64,000 nucleotides of DNA. Origin: Blattamonas nauphoetae (taxonomy: Eukaryota > Preaxostyla > Oxymonadida). The stretch spans positions 124,001 to 188,000 of the forward strand of contig JARBJD010000091.1 of assembly GCA_033064195.1 (NCBI GenBank), written 5' to 3'. The translations under genes and the position numbers were made by a program. Positions 20,422 to 31,596 of the stretch are shown piece by piece (position 1 is the stretch's first letter; every line of letters begins with the position of its first letter). The notes beneath the pieces are model-generated. The model was not told the origin of the DNA and did no database searches. It worked only from the letters and a program-made list of their open reading frames with translations.

Positions 20422-23400
20422 TCATCTGTGTCCGACTTGTGGAGTGAAGTTGGGTGGGTGAGGAGGAAGGTGAGGATTGAAAGAGGGACGAGGAGTGGGC
20501 TGAGTCTGTGCTGGATGTTGAGGAGAAGAAAGATCAGTGGGAGAGTGTTGGGGAGAGTCTTGAGGAGGAGAGCCAGAGGGAAGGAGAAACGCATCACGAT
20601 TCACCACATCGACTTTCATCTTCTCAGTCTCTTCCTCATTCTTGTTCAATGAGACGACTCGTTCAAGCACGTTCATCAGTGTTGGTCGCTTCTCAGGGTC
20701 AATCGAAAGACATTCTGTCACCAACTCTCCCAGACCATCCCGAACTCGATCCATTCGAGGAACAATCCCACTTCCCAACTGTCGCTGCGCATTGATCCCA
20801 TCAACCTCTCCAAACGGTATCTGCCCCGTCTCGATCTCCCACAACAACAGGCCAAGCCGAAAAACCGTCCCATGAACCACATCAATCACTGGCTTCCCAT
20901 CGGCCACTTCAGGAGGAACCCATCGCTGGCCTTCATCTTCCACCTGTTTCGCAAGCGACTCGGCTGTTTGGAACGTCGTGTGTGCTTGCGGATTCATCAC
21001 TTCACTGGCTTCTTGTCTGAAGAACATCTCGTCTTTCTCGTCAAAAAGAACCCAGTGTGACGTCAACCGAGAAAGAATCTCAGCTGTCGGATGAACTCGA
21101 GCAGTCAGCGCAAGTGCTTCGCAAACCCTCTTCTCAATCCTCCCTCGTTCAACTGTCGTCAGCCTCTTCTGTTGTTTGTGCAGTCGCGAAAAGAGTGTCT
21201 CACGAACTTCCACTGTCGCTTCAGGCATCGTCTCCGATCCACATCGAATGGCGAGTACAACCTCAGCTGCACGATTTCCAGTCTCTTCCTCGGGCAGCGG
21301 AATCAAGTCTTCTTTCACCATTTGGTTCTGTTCTGTCTTGTCCCCATTTTCTGAGAACGAATCACACGAAGTGCTTCCAACTATCGCATTCTGACTTCCA
21401 TTCCGCCAGTGCTCTTCAGGATCCTCCATTTTCATCTCAACCTCATCAATCTCTTCCATCTGCTTCGTTTCCGTCTCTTTCTTCCCTCTAGTTTTCTTTC
21501 GACGAGCGAGGATACACACAACAATCACCAGAATCACAATCCCAGCAATCACTCCTCCAACAACCGGAAGAATCCACTTCATCGAGTTCAGTGCTTGTGC
21601 CTTCCTTTCTGCTGAGGCACTCACTTTCATCACAAACCATCTTGACGTCCGTTCTCCATTCCCATACAGAACTCGACCTCTCCATTCCTCTTCCATCGAA
21701 AGCGTAGACAGATGATCCGATCGAGACAGCGAGAAGACGATTGACGTTTCGTTCCATTTCATCGTTGAGATTGATGACAGATCAACTTGAACGTATTTTG
21801 AGTCGGATTGCGCTTCAAACACTTCAAAGAAGAGACCACACGGAATCAGTTCTGTTCCAACAAGACTCACATTGAAGGATGATTTTACTTTGTCCATTTT
21901 GGAGGAACAATCATTGTTGGATAACGATGGGATGAAGAAATGTGTGTTGGGGTTGATCTCGCTCCCACTCAAAACACAATCCGACGAAGCTGAGATCCAT
22001 GGCGATGAACCATCTTTGAAACCATCTCCTCCACTCAAACTCTGAATCGACACGTTGCTTCCATTTTCACAGCGAATGTTTCTGTGAGCCGATGGGAAGT
22101 CCGAATTCTGAGCTGAGTTGTCTTCGAACGAGGATGTGTGGATTGTCAGCGAACCTCCAGACACAAACAACGCTCCACGGCGAAGATGAGAGAACTCGCT
22201 TGAGTGGATGTCAACTGAGCAATTCTCAAACGAAAGAAGACCACTCTCCCACAAACACAGATCATCACTGTTCGATCCTTCAGGCGATTCCATCCCATAA
22301 AACAACGACGAACTGATCGAAATGTTCGATTCCCCATTCACTCCCGACAACAATGTCGATCCTCCCCAATTCAACACGGTCACGTTTGACAGGTCTGCTG
22401 ATGAGAACGACGACAACGAGAGAAGAGGCGACGAAGAAATGATCGAGCTGATTCGAGTGTGATCAATTGACAATCGACCTTTCCTCAAGCGAACAAGAGA
22501 ACAATTCTTCGAACAAGAACAAGAAATGTTCAATTCCGAAAGCACCAATGTTCCTCTCATGTTCTCAAACACTCCACTATCTGATCCGAGCAACGATCCA
22601 TCCAAATTCACTGACAGAGAACTGATCGAAACAGAATCGAGCTCATCATTCTCACCATTCACAATCTGACCCCCCTCAGCAACATCCAATCTTCCATGAC
22701 CACGACTGCCCTGCATCTTCATGTCAACTCCATCCACCATCACTCTCGATCCAAGCCATCCACTCCCCACAATCTCAATATCTGCTTCATTCGTCGCAGA
22801 GAACCCTCCATCCACTGTTCTACACGCCACTTTCATGTTCCCACACAGCACATGGTCCACATTCCTGTCTTCCGTCGAAACAAACATCTTCGAACCACGA
22901 GGATAGAATTCGTAGATCAGCGAATATCGAACCATTTCTTCATCTCCATCTTCTCCTTCTTCAACTCCCACTTCCTTTCCATCCACACTCTCTCGTGAGA
23001 TCTGAACTCCACTTCGAGGTGACGTCAGATCGAATGTTCCTTCCCAATCTGACTCTTTCTCAACTCTCCCTTCTTCTCCACACAGGAACACCCACCAAGC
23101 AACTCCATTCGACAAACAATCCAAGAATCTTGTCGACTTCACACGAACAACACGATCTGATGACAATGATGCTGAGAGAATCGTCGGTCCATTTGAGGAA
23201 CGACTAATCGATTCAAAACAACATCCAACAATCTCAACTCCGCTCAATGTGTCAATCAGAGCACAAGACGTCTCCATGTTTGACACATTCACTTCTTCCA
23301 TCTTCAACAACCCTTCATTCATCCTGATCAGAGGAGAGAGAAGGGTCTGTGTGGTTGAGAATGAGCACGATGTGACAATCAGAGTGGAGTCCGATGAGGA

Positions 23401-26400
23401 AAACAGAGGATCTTGGGAGCTTCTAGAAGAAACGGAGAAGACAAGTGACATCAGAGTGAGAGATGTATCCGTTGCTCCGACTTTGGACAAGAGAAAAGAC
23501 CCAACATTCGAGAAAACAATTGAGGATGACGATTTCGATCCAGAAAATGTGAGTGTTCCGTTCACTTCGATCTCATTCTCAACAACAACAGAGTCAACAA
23601 TCTTCATCCATTCAATCTCGGTCGATTTCATTCGATCCAACCCAAACTCCATCGTTCGACAGAAAAGAAGAAAATGACCACATTTCGTGAACTCCCATCC
23701 ACTCTTGTCAACTTCAACGCACTCTGTGATCGGAATCAGATATGGAAGAAGAGAGCTGTTCACTCCAGTCTGTCTGTCCCACACCCACAACGACGACGGA
23801 TTCTTCGTGTCCACACTTCCTTCCCACTTCAGTTCTGTGATCAGTGCGTCAAGTCCACAACCACACACGAAAACATTCATCTCCACGGTTTCCGAATTCG
23901 ATGAAGATGAAGATGGCTCGAAGATCAATCGTGTCATCGAATATTCGAATGTCGGTGTCGATGTTTCGTTCTTCAGTTCCATCCACACACAATTCGCTTC
24001 CCCACTGCACCGACACGATCTGAACGTGTTGTTGTCCAGTTTCAACTTCGCTCCATCAACCAATGTCCCAACCACAACTCCTCCCAACTCGTCTGACGAT
24101 CGGATCGACGAGAAGAGCGATTCGGCAATCACAAGACTCGCTCCTTCTCCAACATGGATCAAGCTTCCTTCAAGTGTGTATGTTCCTGTTTGACTGATCG
24201 AGCATCCATCCATGTTTAGACTTTTGTCAACAACATCAAAAAGATGAGCGTGCTGAAATGTTGATGAGATCGAAAGTTCTGTCTGGACGAAGGAGACATC
24301 TTCAGAGATTGTGAAGAGACCTTCCTTTCTCATTTCGGATGCAAAACCAGCAATATCGATCCTGTGCTCATTCCCAACCAGATTGAGTCGTTTGTCCACA
24401 ACCATTTCCTCTGAATGGAGAATGCCTCCATCCAAAACCACAACAACGGAAGTGTGAGAAACCATGTGAGTCCAAAGAGTGGGAAGAGTTCGGCAGGGAT
24501 ATTCCACAAATCCACAAACACTCACATCGCTCCACAATCCATTCACATGACCTTCAGAGCTCAGAGAGGAGAAATAAAGATACAGAGGAACCACTTTCGG
24601 GGAAGATCCTTCTTTTCCAACAAACGAGCGATTTGTTGTGGAATCGATTGACCAAGTGAGTGTGAGAGATGATCGAATGATTTCTTTATTCAGAGATGGA
24701 TGAGACATCAGAAGAAAATCGGAATTTGCTGATGGTGAGAGACACGAATCAATGATGGTCTGTCCAGAGAGTGTAAATGACGCAGAGTTAGTGAATGACA
24801 CATCAAGAACTCCAGAACCAGACGACGATGAACTTGTGCAGTTGATGAACGAGCACAAGTCGACAGAGAGAGATGAGGTGGCAGAAACGATTGCTGACAC
24901 AACAGATCCAGAACAGGACGACGTGAACGAGTCGAACGAGCACGATGAGATGGCAAGCGAAGCACCAGACGACACAGAAACGAACGAGGTCGATGATGAG
25001 GGAATCGACGAGACAAAGTCGATCAGCGCGAGAGAGAGTCGCCCAGTTTCAAGTCGGAAACAGCCATTCGAAGAAACTGGCACTTGTTGAGACGAAGACT
25101 CTCCAGCGAAGGTCAGATCGAACTCGCCGACTGTCAGCGGTGTGGTGAGAGAGGTGGTGTTATGAATGAAGAGCGTCACACTCGAGTCTTTCGGAACTGC
25201 TCGAGCAAGACCCTTCTCAATCGACGAACAACTCACTCCAAAATGACCACACAAACCAATCTCTGATCCATCAATCCCATCCACCACAACTTCATCCTCA
25301 ATTCCCACAAGATAAACAAGAAGAGACGAGTTCACTCCACTCTCACTGTCCACTCCCCAGATACTGTTTGGATCAGTTGTTCTTGAAACTTCTGGAAATC
25401 GGTTCGTGTTGATCGATGACTCGAAGAAAGAGCCAGAAACGAAAATGTTCTTTCCAATCATGTCAGTGTTCGAGGATGACGATGAAGAAACGAACGATGA
25501 TCCACTCACATCGATCGACCAGCTTGTCTGCTCGTTCTGTCTCGTCAGAGTCAGAAAAATAGATCCTCCTCGAACTGCCGAGCAGTCTTCAAATTTCGTC
25601 TTCGAAATCACAAGCGCTCCAGTTCCTGACACTTCAACATTCATCCCTCCTCCATCCACCAACGACGAACAACTCTGAAACAGCGTCTCTTTCTCACTCT
25701 CCCCAATCTCCACTTTGTCCCCAGAAATGATCGTTCCGGAGATCACTGATCCAGAGACAAGCGATGAGAACGATGTGAATGAGCAATCTGAGACAATGAG
25801 TGACGCTCCAGAAGCAACACTCACAAATGACACTGATGAAGATGCGATTGTCGACACGAATGAAAGAGAGATCACACAAAGTGAAGTGTCGATTGAGACT
25901 GAGAACGACCCCGACGAGGTCACTGTCAAAGTCTGTCGGCTCGTTTGAGATGAAATCGTTTGTGATGTCAGTTGGGTGGTCAGTTGCGAAGAGAGAGAAT
26001 CATCTTTCTCCAAAACGAGCGAGCTGTTCCAGTTCTTCAGCGAATCGAATCCATGCTCAACTGAATGGCAGGGAAGGAGAGACAGACCACACTTCGGATG
26101 GTCTTCGCCAGACGAACTCACCACAACTGTCGAGTTCGATGCGGTGTGAGGAAACCAGTGCCACAGGAGGCTTTCTTCGTTCGTTCCTTCTTTCCCAACA
26201 AAATCGTTCTTTTCTGAATCCGAGAAACTGCCGGAGCTTGGAATTCTGATCAAGTTCTTCAGATTCTGGAAGGATTCGAGAGACGCTGTTGACTCCAGAT
26301 TCTCACTCTCAACAAACACAATCCTTCCTTTCCCATTTGACCAGATCTTAGAAAGTTCAGAAGATTCATCAATGATCAATGACGCACCAAGTGAGAGGTG

Positions 26401-29400
26401 AATCAGCGATCCTGACGTTGGATGGCTGAAACGAACATTCGTAAAGGTGGTTGACAACAATGTCAGGATTCCTGATGAAGAGACGGCGAAGAGTGATGTC
26501 ATTGAGTTTGAGAGAGTTTGTGGAGTGGTGGCATCTCCGATTCGGCAGGACGTGATGGAGAGGGTTCCGGTTTTGACTACGAAGAACGAAACCAATGTGT
26601 TGGTTGAAGTGAACGAGAAAGCGAGCGATGAGAGGGAGAGGACAGCAGACAATCCATCCACTTCCAATGACGACGATTTCTGTTGGTCCACTTCACGCAC
26701 TGTCGAAGTGTCTGATTTGATCTCCAAGCTCGTCGTCACTGACACTGCATCCGCCAGAATCACATCTGTCTCCACCAAAATCATTTGAAGGTTCGTTCTC
26801 ATCGCTGAATCGATCGCGGAGTCAATCGAAGAACATCGAAGCAGATCCGATCCACAACGACGATGAGTGCTGTCTTCTCGTTTCGACAATCCACAAACAA
26901 TCGACTCTGATGGAACAAGCAGATAGAAGAGAAGAGACGACTCATAAAATGCTTCCGAAGGCGATAGACTCGTGTCGTGGGACATGAAGCGAGTGAAAGA
27001 AGTGGTTGGAGTGAAGGAATCTTCCCAAAGCGAAGGAATCACAACCAAATCCAGATTCGATGAAGAAACAAGAACCAGAGTGTCATTGGAGGAGTCAGAT
27101 CTCGAACAATCAACGAATGACACTGATTTCATCACAATCGCTTCATTCGTCGTCATCTCAACAAGAACACAGCTCGAACAAAACGATGAGAAGACAGTCG
27201 AGGAGAGGCTGATCGAGGCAGAGGGAGAGATACAGGAGAGAATCGGAGACGAGAATGAAGCTGATCCAGATGAACCTTTTGTCGTGTTCAAAACACACTT
27301 CATCATCGAGATTGGACCAGAGTTGCTTCGAATCAGAGAACAAGAGTGTGTCGGTCCAACTGAACAGATCAATCCAATCTCTTCAATCCAAAGTGATGAT
27401 CCATTCGATCCTAGATCAAACACTCCACTCGACGAATCATAATTGATGTCCAAATTCATCACTCTCAACTTCCCTGAGTCTGTCACGGAGAAGAGATACG
27501 ATCCTGTCGATATCGACGAGTCAATCAACACAAGACTGCGGCTGATCGTCGATTTCGACAGATCTTTCGATGTCGTTCCAACAACTGTCACATCTTGATC
27601 AACAATCTCAATCTTCTTCTCCGTGTATGTCATGTTGTGAACAAATTGGATCGTTTGAGGAATCGATGTTTTGTTCAGATATCGTTGTGTCAGAAATCGA
27701 ACTCCAAATCCCAATGTCGCACAGAACGACGATGTCCATTTGCACGCGTCTGAGTCAACCCCACTCATTTTCCCAAAAACATCCTCAACACTCCCATTCA
27801 CTGACACTTTTGGCGACGGAAGCAGTTTCGACTGAACCAGATCTCGTTCTTCGTTGTTCGAGTCCAGCCCTTCAACAACAATTCGGAAGTCTCCAGAGTG
27901 TGATCCTCCTCCAAATCCGGAAATCGAGTCCAGACTCTTCCCATCAAACACTGACCTCGAAACAAAGATGTCATTTCCTTCATCTGCGAAGTTCTCTTCA
28001 AATCGAGCATCGTCCGATGTTGTTGTTGAGAGTTGGATCGGTTTTGTGGAAGTTGACGATCCATTCACAAAAATCGCTCCTCCCTTCCCTTTCGGGTCTG
28101 TTCTCACTCCTTCCTCTCCAATCGCAATGCAATCTTTGAAGGTCACGTTAAACTTTGATGTTGATTCGTGGACAATTTGGAGATAACTCGCTCCACTCAG
28201 CTCAATCGCCAGTGCTCCTCCATTTCGGGCAGAGCAATTCACACACGACGCCAGCGAGAATTTCACAGATGTTCCTTTTGCTTTCAGAACTGCTCCATCC
28301 GATGTCGACGAAAAGCTGTCGAACAGTGTTCCCAGAGTGGAGAAACTGCCTCCAACACTTTCCACGAACGAATGTCCTTCGAAGTGAAGACCAGATGTGA
28401 CGGAGCTGTCAAAAGCCACTGTTCCTCCATCGTTCCTGATGAATGCTTCCAAATGGAATAATTGTGAGAAGACGACTGAACCACCATAAAATCTGAGTCG
28501 AGAAGAAGGGCTCTTCAAGATAAAAGGAGGAGATGTGATCGAATGAGGAACTGTGAACTTGCTTTCACATAGTTGAAAAGTAGATGAGTCGAGGAGGGTG
28601 ATAGCTTCGCCGTTTTGAAGGTCGAGATGAATTGACTCAGTGGTGAGAGAGATTCGTTTTCTTGCCAAGGTGATCTTTTGGAGCGACATGGATGGCCCAA
28701 ATATTTGTATATCAATGACGGCAGTCGCGACCAGTTCTTCCAGCAGGTTGTTTAGAGTTGTGAGACGTGTGAGCGGTGTTCCTCTCTTGTGGCGGAGCGA
28801 AGGCGAAAAATCGACCCCGGAGTCAGAGAATGAGAGAGGAATGGAATCAAAAGATGAATTAGAGGAGTTGGTGAGGCAATGCGGTTGAGGACTGATCGAC
28901 CGAACGGCTGACATCGAGATCTGTTTGGCCTCGAGACCAGAAAAGGAGATATCGTTGGCGAATATGGTGATTCCTGATAGATCTGTCTGGTTCCCAAGGT
29001 TGTCTGAGAAATAAACACTCGACAATTTCACAACGGTTGTGCTTCCTGATGACGAGAAGGAGAGGCAACCAGAACAACCAGAAGAAAGACAGCGAGCAAA
29101 ATCAGATTCCAAGATCGAAACAGTTCCACTCGTCGACGAGTCAATCACACTTCCTCCATCTCCTTTTTCACGCTGAATCTCCATCACCCAACATTGATTC
29201 ATCGACAACGAACACGAACCAGTCAAAGAGATCGCAGACGACGAGGTCAGAGTGATTGTGTTCAGAACACACAGTTGGAATGTCGCTGAGCCTGATGAGA
29301 ATGAGAAGAGAGATGTTTCGTGCGATGAGATTCCTTCAATCCAAACATTCGCCAGACGAACCTTGGCTGTTGTTGATCCCATTCGCAGAATCGGAGAGTC

Positions 29401-31596
29401 CACGGAGAGAGGGAGGAGGAAGAGAGATGTGAGGGAGAAATTCGCATTCCCATCAACTGACAGCGACAGTTCCACAGTTGTGAATGTCGAGCTGTTTCGG
29501 TCCCATCCACTCCCAACAAACTCAACTGACAACGCTAGCGACAACGGCGAAACAGATTCTGAGAATCGTCCCACACAAATGTTCACTTTGTTAAATCCTG
29601 TTCTCGTTGTCTCTGATGATGAGATCGCTGCAATCACAGCTGACATCGTTTTGCATGGTGTTGCTTTTGAGCACGTCTCTCCATCTCCATCCTCACTCAT
29701 CCACCACTCACCTGCTGCTGTTGGCAGAGATGTGGTTGTGGGATTTGGTAAATACTCACCTTCATTCGTTACATTCCCATTTGCACTCGTGCTATAATAA
29801 AACCCGATCTTGGGGCTCACCGAGGTTGATGTGCAGCCGAGGAGTGATTTCAGAACGACATTGGCGCCTCCATCTCTCAACCCGATGTCATTTCCTCGGT
29901 AATGAGTACGTGTGGGGTTGGTAGCTGAATATGGCTGATTGGCGTGGTTGTTCTCAAAATGGACATCTTCAAGATGACACAATTTTGGGAAGATGAGATA
30001 CATGCACCCTCCAATGAGGCCAGCTGAGTTGCTCTCGAAGTGACAGTGGAACATGCGTGCATGAGCATAACTGAGATACAGCACTCCTCCATGAGACCGA
30101 CCATGATTCTCTCGGAAAATTGACGAGGTGATCAGTACGACAGAACAGAGTGTCTGGTCATTCAGAATCGTACCAGTACTAGCTGTGGATTGTTTCTCGA
30201 AGACGCAGTTGGTGATGGTGGCAAATGCAATGGACGACGTGAAGATGAGTGTTCGAGTGCAAGTTGAGGTTGATGTTGGAGCAGTGAAGTTGCTTGATGC
30301 AAAGTGTGTGTTGGGAGAGGCAGCGAAAGTGAACTGGCTGCCTAACGAATCAATTCCATCCGAGCGAGAGAATGTCACGCTGCTCGTGTCAAACAGGAAC
30401 AGAGGGAACACTTCCTTCTTGGCGATGATCTTCATCACTCCGATCAGTTTCGTTCCAACCACAATCTTGAACGAACTTCCCACAAACTTCAATGAACCAC
30501 CAAACTCAGTGTATTCAATCACGTTGAACGACGATGTTGGTTTTGTCGATGTGAAGTGGCAGTTCTCGAAGTGTTGAGCGGATTGTTGAGAAGAGAACTG
30601 AGAACGGTTAGCAGTCGATTGCACAGAAAAGTCGAATGATTCTCCATTTTGTGATCCATCCACATTCGAGCATTCGACGAATGTCGTGTTGAGAGAAAGG
30701 AGCGAGAGAGACGATCCAAGTCGAGGAATCACTGTCCCAAACAGAGCATTATCAACTCCCAAAAAGTTACTCCCAATCATTCGATCAGATGAGTGGAAAC
30801 GAGACGGCGAGTGCGAGGGCGTCAGTGACGAGATGTTCGAGAGATGAATCGATGACAACGTGGTGTGTACAGAAGCAGATTCTGAAATCGGAGTATTGGA
30901 ACAGCAAAGACCTTCAAAGTCAGTAAATAGTGATGAATGTTGTGAAAAGTCGCATATCGTGATTTCAACTGAGAGAGGATTCTTAATTTCATTCAAAATC
31001 GATGATAGAGCTGGAAGAACATTATTGAGACTCTTCACAGCACAATCGGATATAATCAAAGATGTTGAAGAGCATCCAAAATGTGATGAGGAAATAGTGA
31101 ATAGGGGTATGGAGGAAGAGACAACGAAAGATGATTCACGAAAAGAAACTGTGGAATGGGTGATGTGAGCGCAAATTGGAAGCGCATCGTTTCCAATGCG
31201 TGACTTGCAGGCGATAGGCGAAATCACAGATCGTTCGGAAAGATCGAAAGTAATTAAAGACACAAACAATGATGAATTCGAAATGACCAACAATGAAGAA
31301 CAATTGGATGATAAAGAGATTCGATTGGATGGTATGTGTGAATATTGATGGTCAGAGAGAAAGATGGTTCCATAAGAGCCGAGAAGAGAGAGTGATTGTG
31401 AGTCAATGGTCTGATCGATTCCCCAAAACTCTCCGATTGGGAACTTGATGATTTGTTCATTATTAAGGTTGTTGGTTGCTTGATGTTCTGGCATTTTGAT
31501 CATTTCGTCGATGTATCTCTTCTGAAGGGGTGGAGAATCATCCTCAGAACAAATCATGATTTGGAGCACCCCGAACATGATGTGGAAGAATCCCAT
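20422..31596 (-). CDS. Giant single-pass surface protein: beta-helix modules plus kinase-like tail
   Basis: One uninterrupted frame of 3,724 codons from ATG at 31596. Residues 1-16 (MGFFHIMFGVLQIMIC) could be a signal peptide. About 3,300 residues follow of Ser/Thr-rich, short-strand repeat sequence typical of right-handed parallel beta-helices, with stretches such as LTSLFLLPLS and SFSSGSATF. Eight module starts carry a Cys motif (for example KCGLSLLPCHSVEHGF, LCGHFGVSCSSIEKGL, VCGFVEYPCRTL), near residues 642, 1284, 1582, 1835, 2119, 2364, 2641 and 2922. A transmembrane helix (WILPVVGGVIAGIVILVIVV, about 3339-3360) is followed by basic stop-transfer residues. The cytoplasmic part (about 3490-3645) resembles a kinase C-lobe: HWVLFD where HRD...N should be, VPPEV for APE, LGLLLWEIETGQIPF and DPEKRP. 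HRD and DFG are absent, so it looks like a pseudokinase. A Pro-rich tail ends it. Ligand and role are unknown. Confidence 0.85.
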   Translation of the reverse strand: MGFFHIMFGVLQIMICSEDDSPPLQKRYIDEMIKMPEHQATNNLNNEQIIKFPIGEFWGIDQTIDSQSLSLLGSYGTIFLSDHQYSHIPSNRISLSSNCSSLLVISNSSLFVSLITFDLSERSVISPIACKSRIGNDALPICAHITHSTVSFRESSFVVSSSIPLFTISSSHFGCSSTSLIISDCAVKSLNNVLPALSSILNEIKNPLSVEITICDFSQHSSLFTDFEGLCCSNTPISESASVHTTLSSIHLSNISSLTPSHSPSRFHSSDRMIGSNFLGVDNALFGTVIPRLGSSLSLLSLNTTFVECSNVDGSQNGESFDFSVQSTANRSQFSSQQSAQHFENCHFTSTKPTSSFNVIEYTEFGGSLKFVGSSFKIVVGTKLIGVMKIIAKKEVFPLFLFDTSSVTFSRSDGIDSLGSQFTFAASPNTHFASSNFTAPTSTSTCTRTLIFTSSIAFATITNCVFEKQSTASTGTILNDQTLCSVVLITSSIFRENHGRSHGGVLYLSYAHARMFHCHFESNSAGLIGGCMYLIFPKLCHLEDVHFENNHANQPYSATNPTRTHYRGNDIGLRDGGANVVLKSLLGCTSTSVSPKIGFYYSTSANGNVTNEGEYLPNPTTTSLPTAAGEWWMSEDGDGETCSKATPCKTMSAVIAAISSSETTRTGFNKVNICVGRFSESVSPLSLALSVEFVGSGWDRNSSTFTTVELSLSVDGNANFSLTSLFLLPLSVDSPILRMGSTTAKVRLANVWIEGISSHETSLFSFSSGSATFQLCVLNTITLTSSSAISLTGSCSLSMNQCWVMEIQREKGDGGSVIDSSTSGTVSILESDFARCLSSGCSGCLSFSSSGSTTVVKLSSVYFSDNLGNQTDLSGITIFANDISFSGLEAKQISMSAVRSISPQPHCLTNSSNSSFDSIPLSFSDSGVDFSPSLRHKRGTPLTRLTTLNNLLEELVATAVIDIQIFGPSMSLQKITLARKRISLTTESIHLDLQNGEAITLLDSSTFQLCESKFTVPHSITSPPFILKSPSSRLRFYGGSVVFSQLFHLEAFIRNDGGTVAFDSSVTSGLHFEGHSFVESVGGSFSTLGTLFDSFSSTSDGAVLKAKGTSVKFSLASCVNCSARNGGALAIELSGASYLQIVHESTSKFNVTFKDCIAIGEEGVRTDPKGKGGAIFVNGSSTSTKPIQLSTTTSDDARFEENFADEGNDIFVSRSVFDGKSLDSISGFGGGSHSGDFRIVVEGLDSNNEERDLVQSKLLPSPKVSVNGSVEDVFGKMSGVDSDACKWTSSFCATLGFGVRFLTQRYLNKTSIPQTIQFVHNMTYTEKKIEIVDQDVTVVGTTSKDLSKSTISRSLVLIDSSISTGSYLFSVTDSGKLRVMNLDINYDSSSGVFDLGSNGSSLWIEEIGLICSVGPTHSCSLIRSNSGPISMMKCVLNTTKGSSGSASFSSPILSCISPSASISLSSTVFSSFCSSCVLVEMTTNEAIVMKSVSFVDCSRSDSSNDTLVLVSSSNLDLVVIPSLWEDSFTPTTSFTRFMSHDTSLSPSEAFYESSLLFYLLVPSESIVCGLSKREDSTHRRCGSDLLRCSSIDSAIDSAMRTNLQMILVETDVILADAVSVTTSLEIKSDTSTVREVDQQKSSSLEVDGLSAVLSLSSLAFSFTSTNTLVSFFVVKTGTLSITSCRIGDATTPQTLSNSMTSLFAVSSSGILTLLSTTFTNVRFSHPTSGSLIHLSLGASLIIDESSELSKIWSNGKGRIVFVESENLESTASLESFQNLKNLIRIPSSGSFSDSEKNDFVGKEGTNEESLLWHWFPHTASNSTVVVSSSGEDHPKCGLSLLPCHSVEHGFDSLKNWNSSLVLEKDDSLSSQLTTQLTSQTISSQTSRQTLTVTSSGSFSVSIDTSLCVISLSFVSTIASSSVSFVSVASGASLIVSDCSFTSFSSLVSGSVISGTIISGDKVEIGESEKETLFQSCSSLVDGGGMNVEVSGTGALVISKTKFEDCSAVRGGSIFLTLTRQNEQTSWSIDVSGSSFVSSSSSSNTDMIGKNIFVSGSFFESSINTNRFPEVSRTTDPNSIWGVDSESGVNSSLLVYLVGIEDEVVVDGIDGSEIGLCGHFGVSCSSIEKGLARAVPKDSSVTLFIHNTTSLTTPLTVGEFDLTFAGESSSQQVPVSSNGCFRLETGRLSLALIDFVSSIPSSSTSFVSVSSGASLAISSCSFDSFTSSCSGSVVSAIVSATSSLSVDLCSFINCTSSSSSGSGVLDVSFTNSASFTLSGQTIIDSCLSPSANSDFLLMSHPSLNKEIIRSSLTLTWSIDSTTNRSFVGKEGSSPKVVPLYLYFSSLSSEGHVNGLWSDVSVCGFVEYPCRTLPTLWTHMVSHTSVVVVLDGGILHSEEMVVDKRLNLVGNEHRIDIAGFASEMRKEGLFTISEDVSFVQTELSISSTFQHAHLFDVVDKSLNMDGCSISQTGTYTLEGSLIHVGEGASLVIAESLFSSIRSSDELGGVVVGTLVDGAKLKLDNNTFRSCRCSGEANCVWMELKNETSTPTFEYSMTRLIFEPSSSSSNSETVEMNVFVCGCGLDALITELKWEGSVDTKNPSSLWVWDRQTGVNSSLLPYLIPITECVEVDKSGWEFTKCGHFLLFCRTMEFGLDRMKSTEIEWMKIVDSVVVENEIEVNGTLTFSGSKSSSSIVFSNVGSFLLSKVGATDTSLTLMSLVFSVSSRSSQDPLFSSSDSTLIVTSCSFSTTQTLLSPLIRMNEGLLKMEEVNVSNMETSCALIDTLSGVEIVGCCFESISRSSNGPTILSASLSSDRVVRVKSTRFLDCLSNGVAWWVFLCGEEGRVEKESDWEGTFDLTSPRSGVQISRESVDGKEVGVEEGEDGDEEMVRYSLIYEFYPRGSKMFVSTEDRNVDHVLCGNMKVACRTVDGGFSATNEADIEIVGSGWLGSRVMVDGVDMKMQGSRGHGRLDVAEGGQIVNGENDELDSVSISSLSVNLDGSLLGSDSGVFENMRGTLVLSELNISCSCSKNCSLVRLRKGRLSIDHTRISSIISSSPLLSLSSFSSADLSNVTVLNWGGSTLLSGVNGESNISISSSLFYGMESPEGSNSDDLCLWESGLLSFENCSVDIHSSEFSHLRRGALFVSGGSLTIHTSSFEDNSAQNSDFPSAHRNIRCENGSNVSIQSLSGGDGFKDGSSPWISASSDCVLSGSEINPNTHFFIPSLSNNDCSSKMDKVKSSFNVSLVGTELIPCGLFFEVFEAQSDSKYVQVDLSSISTMKWNETSIVFSLSRSDHLSTLSMEEEWRGRVLYGNGERTSRWFVMKVSASAERKAQALNSMKWILPVVGGVIAGIVILVIVVCILARRKKTRGKKETETKQMEEIDEVEMKMEDPEEHWRNGSQNAIVGSTSCDSFSENGDKTEQNQMVKEDLIPLPEEETGNRAAEVVLAIRCGSETMPEATVEVRETLFSRLHKQQKRLTTVERGRIEKRVCEALALTARVHPTAEILSRLTSHWVLFDEKDEMFFRQEASEVMNPQAHTTFQTAESLAKQVEDEGQRWVPPEVADGKPVIDVVHGTVFRLGLLLWEIETGQIPFGEVDGINAQRQLGSGIVPRMDRVRDGLGELVTECLSIDPEKRPTLMNVLERVVSLNKNEEETEKMKVDVVNRDAFLLPSGSPPQDSPQHSPTDLSSPQHPAQTQPTPRPSFNPHLPPHPPNFTPQVGHR

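Noticed and set aside
23249-29797. Several plus-strand open frames of 110-181 codons inside the giant gene
   Set aside because: They lie antisense to a 3,724-codon frame. Its Ser-rich codons give few stops on the opposite strand. No motif, intron or family was seen in them.
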